A stretch of 64,000 bases of DNA, from positions 1 through 64,000 of the forward strand of contig NZ_JAFCKT010000016.1 of NCBI RefSeq assembly GCF_018129985.1. Direction: 5' to 3'. Below are positions 1-8,581 of the stretch, piece by piece. Under the pieces are notes generated by a model. The model made no database searches and had not been told where the DNA came from. It saw only the letters and a list, made by a program, of their open reading frames with translations. Source of the stretch: Bradyrhizobium sp. SZCCT0148 (GTDB lineage: Bacteria > Pseudomonadota > Alphaproteobacteria > Rhizobiales > Xanthobacteraceae). The position numbers and the translations under genes were made by a program. Positions within the stretch are counted from its first letter, which is position 1. The number at the start of each line of letters is the position of its first letter.

Positions 1-150
1 CCCGCGCCTCTCGTGCCGACGCTGCCGCGTCCACCGCAAGCCCGGCTCGCGAACGTGACGACTTCACGTCGCCCCTCTTGGGTGAGCCGGGATGGGCGAC
101 ACATACGCCGAAACCGAATTTCGGTAAAGTGGAATATTTTTGCGCGCGCG
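1..150. repeat. Dispersed intergenic repeat, copy A (cut by window edge)
   Basis: About 145 bp that recurs almost unchanged at 26015-26158 in the same orientation. Shared blocks include GCTGCCGCGTCCACCGCAAG, CCCCTCTTGGGTGAGCCGGG and ACATACGCCGAAACCGAATT. Differences are point changes and a 3-base indel near the left end. No open frame is conserved between the copies, so it is a non-coding repeat rather than a gene fragment. Its left boundary lies outside the window. Between this repeat and the efflux operon (151-340) I see no gene. Confidence 0.85.
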
Positions 151-340
151 GGTTGACAGAGGCCGAAACGGGCGCGCCCTTGGCCCGGAATGTCCGGCAA
201 CACCTGTTTACATCCAGCAACATTCGGGCTGCTGAAAGGCCACGATCGCTCGGCTATTGGTTCCAACCTGTTCCTGCCCCTCCGCGGCCCATGGGCGCCC
301 CTCTCGGGGCAAGGCCATATGGATCTCAGCCGATTTGATG

Positions 341-1882
341 CCGTCACATCCGTTCGTCGCAGTCCCCGTACCACCCGCAAAGGAGATTCATCATCCGACG
401 CCCACGCAGTTGCGCGCCGGAGCAGCCTGCTTCGCGCTGACGCTGGGCGGCCTGCTGACCGGCTGTGCGGTTGGTCCGGATTACGAAGGGCCGCCCAAGT
501 TGGAAATGCCTGCGCACTGGAGCACCAGATCGGCGCCGCGACGGCAGACCGGCACACTGGATCGCTGGTGGTTGCGCCTGCGCGATCCCCTGCTCAACCG
601 GCTGATCGAACAAGCCGTCGAAGCCAACCCCGATGTTGCCAAGGCCAAAGCGGCTGTGCGCGAGGCGCGAGCAACGGTCCAGCAGACCAGCGCCGGCCTG
701 TTTCCCTCCGTCAGCGGCACGGCGTCCGTGACCGACAACAAGACCAGTTCGGGCTCCGCCTCGGTCGTCGTCGACGGTGCGCCCTACACGCTGCACCAGG
801 GAAATTTCGATTCCAGCTGGGAGCTCGACCTGTTCGGCGGCACGCAGCGAAACATCGAGGCGGCCGTGCGCGGCGCGCAATCTGCCGAGGAAGATCTGCG
901 CAACAGCCTGGTCACGCTGATCGGCGACGTCGCCGCCTATTATGTCGACGCGCGCGGCTATCAGGCCCGGATTGCGCTGGCGCAGCGCACATCGGCCTCG
1001 CAGCGCGACACCGAAAAGCTCACCCGCAGCAAATACGACGCCGGCAGCGGCAACGCCGTCGATCTCGCCAAGGCAACCGCGCAGGCCGCCAGCACTGAGG
1101 CGAACGTTCCAACCCATCAGGCCGCGCTCGCGGCCGACATTCACCGGCTCGGCATCCTGCTTGGCCGGCCGCCCGACGGCGTCGCCTCATTGATGGCGCG
1201 GTCTGCGCCCGTGCCGGCACCGCGCATGCCGCTCCCCACCGGACTGCCTGCCGATCTCCTGATGAGGCGTCCGGATGTGGCCAGCGCCGAACGCAAGCTG
1301 GCCCAGACGACCGCCAAGATCGGCGCGGCCGAGGCCGATCGCTATCCGACGGTATCGTTGACCGGCTCGGTCGGCACCTCGGCGCTGCGCGCCGGCGATC
1401 TCGCGAAATACTCCAGCGTGAGCTGGTCGGTCGGTCCCTCGATCACGGTGCCGGTCTTCGACGCCGGCAAGCGCCTGGCCACGGTCAGGATCGCGGAGGC
1501 GCAGCGCGACCAGGCGTTTGCGACGTTTCATTCGACCCTGCTCACCGCGTTCGAGGACGTCGAGAACGCCCTGGTCTCGCTGTCGCGCGAACGCGTGCGT
1601 GCGACCAAGCTGACGGAAGCGGCCAGAAACTACCGCGAGGCCGCACGGCTGTCGCGATCGCTGTTCGAGACCGGCAGCGCCAGCTTCATCGACGTGCTGG
1701 ACGCCGAACGGTCGCTGTACTCGGCCGAGGATTCGCTGATCCAGAGCAAGGTGTCGGCGGCCAAGGACTACATTGCGTTGGCAAAGGCGCTCGGCGGCGG
1801 CTGGTCCGATCCGGTCGACGTGTCGACGCCGATCATCGTGGACAGCAACACGGGACCTCACTTCCGGGAGACGCGGAAGTGA
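341..1882 (+). CDS. Outer-membrane efflux lipoprotein, TolC/NodT family
   Basis: Outer-membrane channel of a tripartite efflux pump. The N-terminus has a lipoprotein signal ending in the lipobox LTGC, followed by AVGPDYEGP, which is characteristic of NodT-type factors. Two internally repeated OEP halves follow, with the TGxASFIDVLDAERSLYSAED signature near the C-terminus. The start is uncertain. ATG 341 puts the lipidated cysteine at residue 43. An in-frame ATG at 257 and a TTG at 410 are alternatives; TTG 410 would give an ideal 19-residue signal but lacks a well-spaced ribosome site, and AAAGGAG at 379-385 has no in-frame standard start at proper distance. The stop overlaps the adaptor start by 4 bp, so it is co-translated with the MacA/MacB genes. 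Confidence 0.9.
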   Translation, partial: PSHPFVAVPVPPAKEIHHPTPTQLRAGAACFALTLGGLLTGCAVGPDYEGPPKLEMPAHWSTRSAPRRQTGTLDRWWLRLRDPLLNRLIEQAVEANPDVAKAKAAVREARATVQQTSAGLFPSVSGTASVTDNKTSSGSASVVVDGAPYTLHQGNFDSSWELDLFGGTQRNIEAAVRGAQSAEEDLRNSLVTLIGDVAAYYVDARGYQARIALAQRTSASQRDTEKLTRSKYDAGSGNAVDLAKATAQAASTEANVPTHQAALAADIHRLGILLGRPPDGVASLMARSAPVPAPRMPLPTGLPADLLMRRPDVASAERKLAQTTAKIGAAEADRYPTVSLTGSVGTSALRAGDLAKYSSVSWSVGPSITVPVFDAGKRLATVRIAEAQRDQAFATFHSTLLTAFEDVENALVSLSRERVRATKLTEAARNYREAARLSRSLFETGSASFIDVLDAERSLYSAEDSLIQSKVSAAKDYIALAKALGGGWSDPVDVSTPIIVDSNTGPHFRETRK

Positions 1883-3117
1883 CCGGGATCATCACCTCCA
1901 AGCGCCTGAAGATCGCCGCGGCAATCGTTGCCGTCACAGCCACTGGCGTCGTCGCAGCCATGCGCTTTCCGGGGACGTCGAACAAGGCCCAGTCCTACAT
2001 CACGGCGCCGGTCACCGTCGAAGATCTGCGCGAGGAGGTGCTCGCGAGCGGCACGCTGAAGCCGGCGCGACTGACGGCGGTCGGCGCGCAGGTGTCGGGC
2101 CGGATCACCGCTCTCAACGTGCGCGTCGGCGATACGGTCAAGGCGGGCGACGTCATCGCCCAGATCGACCCTGTCACCAAGCAGAACGACCTGCGCAGCT
2201 CGGAAGCCTCACTGAAGAACTACCGCGCGCAGAAGACCGAGAAGGAGGCCGCGCTGGTGCTGGCCGAGGCGAACCTCGCACGCCAACAGGCGACCTTGGC
2301 CCAGCGCGCGACCTCGCGCAGCGATTTCGACAGCGCGGATGCGACCGTGCGCCAGACCCGCGCCCAGATCGCCGCCCTCGACGCCCTGATCGTGGGTGCC
2401 GAAGCCAGCGTCGAGACGGCCAAGGTGAACCTCGACTACACCCGCATCACCGCGCCGATCGACGGCACGGTCCTGGCCACCGTGGCGCAGCAAGGGCAGA
2501 CGGTCAACGCGGTGCAGTCTGCGCCGACCATCGTCGTGCTCGGCCAGCTCGAGACGATGACGGTGCGGGCGGAGATCTCCGAGGCCGATATCGTCAAGGT
2601 AAAGCCCGGCCAACCGCTCTACTTCACCATCCTCGGCGACCAGGATCATCGCTACGAAGCCAAGCTCGAGCAGATCGAGCCGGCTCCCGAATCGATCAAG
2701 AGCGACGCCAGCTTCTCCTCCACCACCACGACGTCCAGCTCAAGTTCGAGCTCGTCGAGCTCGACCAGCACGGCGATCTACTACATCGGTGTCTTCAACG
2801 TCCCCAACAAGGACTATGCGCTCCGAACCTACATGACCGCCGAGGTGCACATCATCACCGGCGAGGCCAGGCGCGTGAAGGTCATTCCGTCGCTGGCCGT
2901 GATGCGGAAATCCGACGGACGCAGCACCGTGCGCACCCTGACCGCATCCGGCGATGTCGCCGAGCGGGAGGTCCGGACCGGCCTCAACGATCGCACCACC
3001 GTCGAGATCAAATCCGGCCTCGACGAGGGCGAGCGCGTCATCACCGGCGAAGCGAGCGAGCAGACCGCCTCACGCGGTGCGCCGAGCGGCGGTCCGCCCG
3101 GAGGGGGAGGTCTCTGA
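1879..3117 (+). CDS. macA: Periplasmic adaptor subunit, MacA-like (HlyD/RND adaptor family)
   Basis: Membrane-fusion protein linking the inner-membrane MacB to the outer-membrane channel. The GTG start lies inside the stop of the preceding gene (GTGA overlap). Visible are one N-terminal membrane helix (about residues 9-27), a lipoyl half-motif (VSGRITALNVRVGDTVKAGD), an alpha-helical hairpin (about 105-180), the second lipoyl half (ITAPIDGTVLATVAQQGQTV) and beta-barrel domains. Oddly, about residues 277-300 form a Ser/Thr homopolymeric stretch (TTTTSSSSSSSSSS) inside the barrel region. About 412 residues is slightly longer than typical MacA, mostly because of this insert. Assignment to MacA rather than an RND adaptor rests on the MacB gene immediately downstream. 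Confidence 0.9.
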   Translation: MTGIITSKRLKIAAAIVAVTATGVVAAMRFPGTSNKAQSYITAPVTVEDLREEVLASGTLKPARLTAVGAQVSGRITALNVRVGDTVKAGDVIAQIDPVTKQNDLRSSEASLKNYRAQKTEKEAALVLAEANLARQQATLAQRATSRSDFDSADATVRQTRAQIAALDALIVGAEASVETAKVNLDYTRITAPIDGTVLATVAQQGQTVNAVQSAPTIVVLGQLETMTVRAEISEADIVKVKPGQPLYFTILGDQDHRYEAKLEQIEPAPESIKSDASFSSTTTTSSSSSSSSSSTSTAIYYIGVFNVPNKDYALRTYMTAEVHIITGEARRVKVIPSLAVMRKSDGRSTVRTLTASGDVAEREVRTGLNDRTTVEIKSGLDEGERVITGEASEQTASRGAPSGGPPGGGGL

Positions 3118-3118
3118 C

Positions 3119-5080
3119 ATGACCGATCCGATCATCGCGCTCGACAACGTCCGGCGGGAATTCGCGGCCGGCGACAACACGGTCGTCGCGCTCGATGACC
3201 TCTCGCTATGCATCCTGCCCGGCGAAATGGTCGCGATCATCGGCTCGTCCGGGTCGGGCAAATCGACGCTGCTCAACATCCTCGGCTGTCTCGACCGTCC
3301 GACCTCCGGCACCTATCGCGTCGCCGGCAAGAACGTCTTGGAGCTGGATGCCGATGCGCTGGCGGCGCTGCGACGGGAGCATTTCGGCTTCATCTTCCAG
3401 CGTTACAACCTGCTCGGGGACCTCTCTGCGGCTGCGAATGTCGAGATCCCCGCCGTCTATGCCGGCATCAATGCGCGCGATCGCCGCACGCGCGCAAACG
3501 CACTGCTGGAACGACTCGGCGTCGCGACCCGGGGCGGCCATCGCCCGAACCAGCTCTCCGGCGGCCAACAGCAACGCGTCTCGATCGCGCGAGCCTTGAT
3601 CAACGGCGCCGAGGTGATCCTGGCGGACGAACCGACCGGCGCGCTCGACCGGCGCAGCGGCGAGGAGGTGCTGAAGATCCTCAAGGAGCTGCATCGCGAG
3701 GGACGGACGATCATCATCGTCACTCACGATGCCGATGTCGCCGCGCGGGCCGAGCGCATCATCGAATTGCGCGATGGCAAGATCGCCTCCGATCGCCGCA
3801 CTGAATCCGCTGCCACGACAGAACCCGCCGCCAAGGTCTCCCGATCCGCAAGGGAGAGCGGTGTCCGCTGGTTCGGCACGATCGGGCGCTTGCGCGAGGC
3901 AGCACGCATGGCGTTGGCCGCGATGGCCGCACACCGGTTGCGCGCGTTCCTGACCATGCTCGGCATCATCATCGGCATCGCCGCGGTGTCGTCCGTCGTC
4001 GCGCTCGGCAACGCCTCCCAGCGCAAGGTGCTGTCCGACATCTCCAACCTCGGCACCAATACCATCGAGGTTTTCCCGGGCAAGGATTTCGGCGATGCGC
4101 GCGCCGGCAAGATCAAGACGCTCGTGGTCGACGATGCCCGCGCGCTCGGCCGGCAGGCCTTCATTGCCGGGGTGACGCCGACGGTCTCGACCAGCACGAC
4201 AGTGCGATACCGCGGCAACGAGTCCAACGTGCTGGTCAACGGCGTCGGCGAGAGCTACTTCCAGGTCAAGGGGGCCAAGCTGGCGAAAGGCCGCCTGTTC
4301 GACGCCGACGCCGTCCGCAACATCGAGCGGCAGGTCGTCATCGACGACAACACCCGCAGGACTTTCTTCGCCGACGACCAGACCTCCGGCATCGGCCGAG
4401 TCATCTGGCTCGGCAAGGTGCCCTGCCGCATCGTCGGAATCATCGCCCAGCAGCAGGGCGGATTCGGCTCGAACCAGAACCTGTCGGTGTACCTGCCCTA
4501 CACCACCGTGCAGGCCCAGTTCACCGGCGACCGTGCGCTGCGCAGCATCCTGCTCCGGATCAGCGACGAGGTCTCGACCAATCTGGCGCAGGACGCCGTG
4601 ACGACGCTGCTGACGCAGCGGCACAACATGAGGGATTTCGTCATCCTCAACACCGACGATATCCGCCGCACCATCACCAGCACGACGCAAACGCTCGCGT
4701 TCCTGGTGGCGGCGATCGCGGTGATCTCGCTGGTAGTCGGCGGGATCGGCGTCATGAACATCATGCTGGTGTCCGTCTCCGAGCGGATTGGCGAGATCGG
4801 CGTGCGCATGGCGGTGGGCGCCAGGCGCAGCGACATCCTCCAGCAATTCCTGGTCGAAGCGACCCTGATCTCGTCGATCGGCGGCATCGCCGGCATTCTG
4901 ATCGCTGTCCTGCTCGGCGTCGCCATCAACCTCGCGGTGCCGGGATTTCAGGTCAGCTATTCGACGTTCTCAATCGGCGCGGCGTTCCTGACCTCGACGG
5001 GAATCGGGATCGCTTTCGGCTTTTTCCCCGCCCGCCGCGCCGCATTCCTCGACCCCGTGGTGGCGCTGAGCCGTGACTGA
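3119..5080 (+). CDS. macB: MacB-type ABC exporter (ATPase fused to FtsX permease)
   Basis: Inner-membrane mechanotransmission ABC transporter of the MacAB-TolC type, exporting macrolides, peptides or lipid-like substrates from the periplasm. Residues 1-230 are the ATPase: Walker A GSSGSGKST near residue 42, Q-loop FIFQRYNLL, signature LSGGQQQR and Walker B VILADEPTG. A linker leads to a first membrane helix (RAFLTMLGIIIGIAAVSSVV), a large periplasmic domain, then three helices with the FtsX motif GEIGVRMAVGARRSDIL. The length of 653 residues fits MacB. ATG 3119 follows the strong GGAGG of the macA 3' end by a few bases. An upstream in-frame opening exists but overlaps macA and lacks the conserved N-terminus. 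Confidence 0.95.
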   Translation: MTDPIIALDNVRREFAAGDNTVVALDDLSLCILPGEMVAIIGSSGSGKSTLLNILGCLDRPTSGTYRVAGKNVLELDADALAALRREHFGFIFQRYNLLGDLSAAANVEIPAVYAGINARDRRTRANALLERLGVATRGGHRPNQLSGGQQQRVSIARALINGAEVILADEPTGALDRRSGEEVLKILKELHREGRTIIIVTHDADVAARAERIIELRDGKIASDRRTESAATTEPAAKVSRSARESGVRWFGTIGRLREAARMALAAMAAHRLRAFLTMLGIIIGIAAVSSVVALGNASQRKVLSDISNLGTNTIEVFPGKDFGDARAGKIKTLVVDDARALGRQAFIAGVTPTVSTSTTVRYRGNESNVLVNGVGESYFQVKGAKLAKGRLFDADAVRNIERQVVIDDNTRRTFFADDQTSGIGRVIWLGKVPCRIVGIIAQQQGGFGSNQNLSVYLPYTTVQAQFTGDRALRSILLRISDEVSTNLAQDAVTTLLTQRHNMRDFVILNTDDIRRTITSTTQTLAFLVAAIAVISLVVGGIGVMNIMLVSVSERIGEIGVRMAVGARRSDILQQFLVEATLISSIGGIAGILIAVLLGVAINLAVPGFQVSYSTFSIGAAFLTSTGIGIAFGFFPARRAAFLDPVVALSRD

Positions 5081-5095
5081 CCGTAGGATTGCACC

Positions 5096-5884
5096 ATGAC
5101 CGTAGTTCTTCGGACGAGACAATCGTCCGCAAATCGACCAACGATCGGTGCCCCCGATGCGATTTCAATCATGACCGACGGCAGCCAGAACATCCTGATC
5201 GTGGAGGACGACAAGCCGACCCGCGACCTCATCTCGCGCTATCTGCGCGATCACCAGTTCTCGGTCGACGCGGTCGCGAACGGCAAGGAGATGGACCGCT
5301 ATCTCTCGAAGGACCGGGTCGATCTGATCGTGCTCGACCTGATGCTGCCGGGTGAGGACGGTCTGAGCCTCTGCCGCCGCCTGCGGACGGACTCCACGAC
5401 GCCGATCATCATCCTCACCGCCAAGGGCGAGGATCTCGACCGGATTCTCGACCTCGAGATGGGCGCCGACGACTATCTGGCAAAGCCGTTCAACCCGCGC
5501 GAGCTCCTCGCCAGGATCAACGCGGTGCTGCGCCGGCGTTCAAGCGGCCTCGCCACCGGCGCCACCGCGGCGCGTCTCAAGTTCCAGGGCTGGACCATCG
5601 ACCTTCGCCTGCGGGAATTGCGCGATCCGCAAGGCGCCCAGGTCCCGCTGACCAGTGCCGAGTTCGATCTGCTGCAGGCCTTCTGCGAGCGGGCAGGCCG
5701 TGTTCTCACCCGCGACAACCTGTTGAGCATGACGCGCGGCCGTCCCGGAGCAAGCTTCGGCCGCAGCATCGACGTGCTGGTCAGCCGGCTGCGTCGCAAG
5801 CTCGACCGGACGGAAGAATCGTCCGTGATCAAGACCGTCCGCATCGGGGGTTACGTCTTCACGCCGGTGGTGGAGGAAGCATGA
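5096..5884 (+). CDS. OmpR/PhoB-family response regulator
   Basis: DNA-binding response regulator probably controlling the upstream efflux operon. The receiver domain starts at QNILIVEDDKPTRD, has the phospho-acceptor Asp in IVLDLMLPGEDG (about residue 81 from ATG 5096) and the conserved Lys in DDYLAKPF. A Trans_reg_C winged helix ends in the family motif VIKTVRIGGYVF. ATG 5096 has a weak TAGGA eight bases upstream; ATG 5171, which starts right at the receiver domain and gives 237 residues, is an equally plausible start. The stop overlaps the kinase start (ATGA), so sensor and regulator are made together. Confidence 0.92.
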   Translation: MTVVLRTRQSSANRPTIGAPDAISIMTDGSQNILIVEDDKPTRDLISRYLRDHQFSVDAVANGKEMDRYLSKDRVDLIVLDLMLPGEDGLSLCRRLRTDSTTPIIILTAKGEDLDRILDLEMGADDYLAKPFNPRELLARINAVLRRRSSGLATGATAARLKFQGWTIDLRLRELRDPQGAQVPLTSAEFDLLQAFCERAGRVLTRDNLLSMTRGRPGASFGRSIDVLVSRLRRKLDRTEESSVIKTVRIGGYVFTPVVEEA

Positions 5885-7212
5885 GCCGCACCGCCGACAT
5901 CGTCGCGCTCTTCAGCTTCCGGCGGATCAGCGGCCAGATCGCTGCCTTGATCCTGGGGTCGCTGATCCTGATCCACGTCCTGATCGCCGGATATTTTCTC
6001 CTCAACCAGCCGAAGCTGCTGGCGGACACGCCGCTGGAGCAGATCGAGCTGATCGTGCGCATCATCGCCGACGCGCCGAAAGCCGAGCGTGGGCTGGTCC
6101 TGAACAGCGTCAGCCGGACTTTTCCGGCGCTCGAGCTTCAATTGCGGGACGGCGGCTCCGCTGCCGCCACGCCGCAGTCGATGCGGACCTCCCTGCCCAT
6201 CCCTTCCGCGCTCGGCGTCAGGGCCGAGTTCGTTCGCGGCAGCGGCGCGGACGGCGAGCGCGTCCGGTTCTACCTTCCCGGCGACGACGTGCTCGACGCC
6301 ACGATCGGCTCGCCCAAAATGCCGGGCTTCGTCAGCGGCCTGTGGACATCGACGCTGCTGTTCCTGGTGGCCAGCCTGACGCTGCTCGGCGTCTGGGCCG
6401 GCCGCGCGCTCTCTTCGCCGCTGTCGGCCTTCGCGCGCGCAGCGGAGGATTTCAGCCTGAGCCGATCCTCCGCGCCGCTGCCCGAAAACGGACCGGAGGA
6501 GATCAAGTCTGCGGCGAGGGCGCTGAACCGGATGCGGGATCGCATCACCACGCTGATGAACGATAGGACCCGCATGCTCGCGGCCATCAGCCATGATCTG
6601 CGCACGCCGATCACGCGTCTGCGGCTGCGTTCGGAATACATCGAAGATCCGGCGCAACGCACGCAGACCGTGCGCGACCTCGACCAGATGCAGTCGATGC
6701 TCGAATCGGTGCTGTCCCTCCTGCGCAGCGAGAGCCCGGTCGAGCCGACGCTGGTGGACGTCGCGGCGCTGCTGCAAATGGTTTGCGACCAATTTTCGGA
6801 TTCCGGATTCGCCGTCACCTATTCCGGACCGGACCGGGCCGCCTTCATCCTGCGGCCCGACGAGATCGTCCGCGCGGTCACCAACCTCGTCGAGAACGCA
6901 ACCCGCTTCGGAACTCAGATCGAGGTTGCGCTGTCGACGGCCGGGGACCGGCTCGTCATCGACGTCTCCGACGACGGGCCGGGCATTCCCGAGGAACGGA
7001 AGGCCGCGATGCTGGAGCCCTTCGTGCGCGGAGAGGAAGCGCGCACGATGGACGAGAGGGCCGGATTCGGTCTCGGCCTCTCGATCGCGCAGACGATCGT
7101 GACCGCGCACGGCGGATCGCTTCAGCTGCTCGACAACGCGCCAAGGGGCCTGCGCGTCCGCCTGCAACTCGCGCGGGCCGCCCGTGACGATTTGCAAGCG
7201 CTCCGGACATAA
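5881..7212 (+). CDS. Two-component sensor histidine kinase
   Basis: Membrane sensor partnered with the response regulator it overlaps by 4 bp. There are two membrane helices: about residues 17-40 (ISGQIAALILGSLILIHVLI) and a second near residues 155-175 (STLLFLVASLTLLGVWAG). They enclose a roughly 115-residue periplasmic sensor region. A HAMP segment follows, then the dimerisation H-box ISHDLRTPITRLRLR with the phospho-His near residue 238. The HATPase domain has N-box NLVENATRFG, G1 DVSDDGPGIPEER and G2 GFGLGLSIAQ. The organisation resembles EnvZ/RstB-type kinases. Its location behind macAB suggests sensing of the pump substrate or envelope stress. Confidence 0.93.
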   Translation: MSRTADIVALFSFRRISGQIAALILGSLILIHVLIAGYFLLNQPKLLADTPLEQIELIVRIIADAPKAERGLVLNSVSRTFPALELQLRDGGSAAATPQSMRTSLPIPSALGVRAEFVRGSGADGERVRFYLPGDDVLDATIGSPKMPGFVSGLWTSTLLFLVASLTLLGVWAGRALSSPLSAFARAAEDFSLSRSSAPLPENGPEEIKSAARALNRMRDRITTLMNDRTRMLAAISHDLRTPITRLRLRSEYIEDPAQRTQTVRDLDQMQSMLESVLSLLRSESPVEPTLVDVAALLQMVCDQFSDSGFAVTYSGPDRAAFILRPDEIVRAVTNLVENATRFGTQIEVALSTAGDRLVIDVSDDGPGIPEERKAAMLEPFVRGEEARTMDERAGFGLGLSIAQTIVTAHGGSLQLLDNAPRGLRVRLQLARAARDDLQALRT

Positions 7213-7267
7213 AGCCGCGGCATTTCCCGGGCTTGTCGATCGCCCCGCCTGCTTTCCCGGAGTTCCC

Positions 7268-8422
7268 ATGTCTTCCGCCGACCGGCCATCGACGCGCCTT
7301 GCGACCCGGCTTGCCTTCCTCGTCGCCGGTTTCGGCATCTCGTGCTGGGCGCCGCTGGTGCCGTTCGCGAAGACGCGGCTCGGCGTCGATGACGGCGTGC
7401 TCGGACTTCTGCTGCTCAGCCTCGGCATCGGCTCGGTCATTGCGATGCTGGTGACCGGGCTCGTGAGCGCGCGCTACGGCAGCAGGCCGATCATCATTGC
7501 GGGCGGGTTCGGGCTGGCGCTAGTCCTGCCCCTGCTCGCCGTTGCGGCCTCGCCCGCAACGCTGGCGCTGGCGCTGTTCGCATTCGGCGCCGCGCTCGGC
7601 TCGATCGACGTCGCCATGAACATCCACGCCGTGGAGGTCGAGCGCGCCGCGGCACGCCCGCTGATGTCCGGCTTCCACGCGCTGTTCAGCATCGGGGGCT
7701 TTGCCGGATCCGCGCTGATGACGGCGCTGCTCTCGCTGCAATTCGGCACGCTCGCCTGCACCTTGATCTGCGCCGTCCTGATGCTGGTCGCGATGGTCGT
7801 GACCTCACCGCGCCTGCTTCGTTCCGTACATGTGCAGGAGGGCCCCCTGTTCGTGCTGCCACACGGATCGGTGCTGCTGCTCGCGCTGCTCGGCGCCATC
7901 ACCTTCCTGGTCGAAGGCGCGATGCTGGATTGGGGCGCCCTGCTCGTCATCGGCGCAGGTCTCGTCACCGCGGCGCAAGGCGGAGCCGGCTATATCGTGT
8001 TCTCGATCGCGATGACTGCGGGCCGGCTCGGCGGCGATGCCGTCGTTGCGCGCATCGGCGACCGCGCGACGTTGCTGTGGGGCAGCTTCATTGCGATCGC
8101 CGGCTTCGTGGTCCTGCTGACGGCGCCCGTTGCGGCGGTCGCCATCGCCGGCTTCCTGCTGATCGGGCTCGGCGCGTCGAATCTCGTGCCGGTGCTGTTC
8201 CGCCGGGCGGCGCGGCAGACGGTGATGCCCACGGGGCTTGCGGTTGCGGCGATCACGACTGCAGGCTACGCGGGAATCCTGGTCGGCCCCGCCGGTGTCG
8301 GCTTCGTGGCACGTTTGGGCGGATTGCCCATGGCCTTCTGGCTGCTGGCTGTGCTGATGAGTCTGGTCGCGTTGACGGCGGGTATTGTCACAAAGGACCC
8401 GGGTCGGACCATGGCGACCTAA
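7268..8422 (+). CDS. MFS transporter
   Basis: About 384 residues with twelve predicted membrane helices. The family loop 2-3 motif is present in degenerate form (GLVSARYGSRPIIIAGG). The overall pattern (CWAPLVPFAKTRLGVDDGVLGLLLLSLGIGSV at the start, a conserved FHALFSIGGFAGS in helix 5) matches the FucP/YbjJ-like branch of the major facilitator superfamily. The substrate cannot be read from sequence. ATG 7268 has GGAG seven bases upstream; a longer frame from 7184 would overlap the kinase and adds no conserved residues. It follows the two-component operon by 55 bp and may be read through from it. Confidence 0.88.
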   Translation: MSSADRPSTRLATRLAFLVAGFGISCWAPLVPFAKTRLGVDDGVLGLLLLSLGIGSVIAMLVTGLVSARYGSRPIIIAGGFGLALVLPLLAVAASPATLALALFAFGAALGSIDVAMNIHAVEVERAAARPLMSGFHALFSIGGFAGSALMTALLSLQFGTLACTLICAVLMLVAMVVTSPRLLRSVHVQEGPLFVLPHGSVLLLALLGAITFLVEGAMLDWGALLVIGAGLVTAAQGGAGYIVFSIAMTAGRLGGDAVVARIGDRATLLWGSFIAIAGFVVLLTAPVAAVAIAGFLLIGLGASNLVPVLFRRAARQTVMPTGLAVAAITTAGYAGILVGPAGVGFVARLGGLPMAFWLLAVLMSLVALTAGIVTKDPGRTMAT

Positions 8423-8498
8423 CCCCTTCCATACCCTGCATTATTCAGGCGGATCGAAGACGAGCCCAGGCCATCCGCGCAGGTCTGCCAGCCATGCG

Positions 8499-8535
8499 GC
8501 TTTCCGCCGGTTTACTGTACGGCGCGTTCTGCTAG
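8499..8535 (+). promoter_or_regulatory. Conserved upstream element of regulator paralogue 1
   Basis: The stretch around GTTTACTGTACGGCGCGTTC, ending 46 bp before the regulator's GTG, is nearly the same as the one at 16838-16875 before the second paralogue. The shared core is TTTC(C/G)GCC(G/A)GTTTACTG, then AC(G/A)GCGCGTTCTG. Its distance to the GTG start is about 72 bp here and 67 bp there. It could be a promoter (TTTACT, 16 bp, TAGACC) or an autoregulatory operator. The flanks are not conserved, which argues for function rather than simple duplication. Confidence 0.5.
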
Positions 8536-8581
8536 ACCACAACGAGATACCTTTTGACTCCCGTTGCGGGGGCAATGGCAC

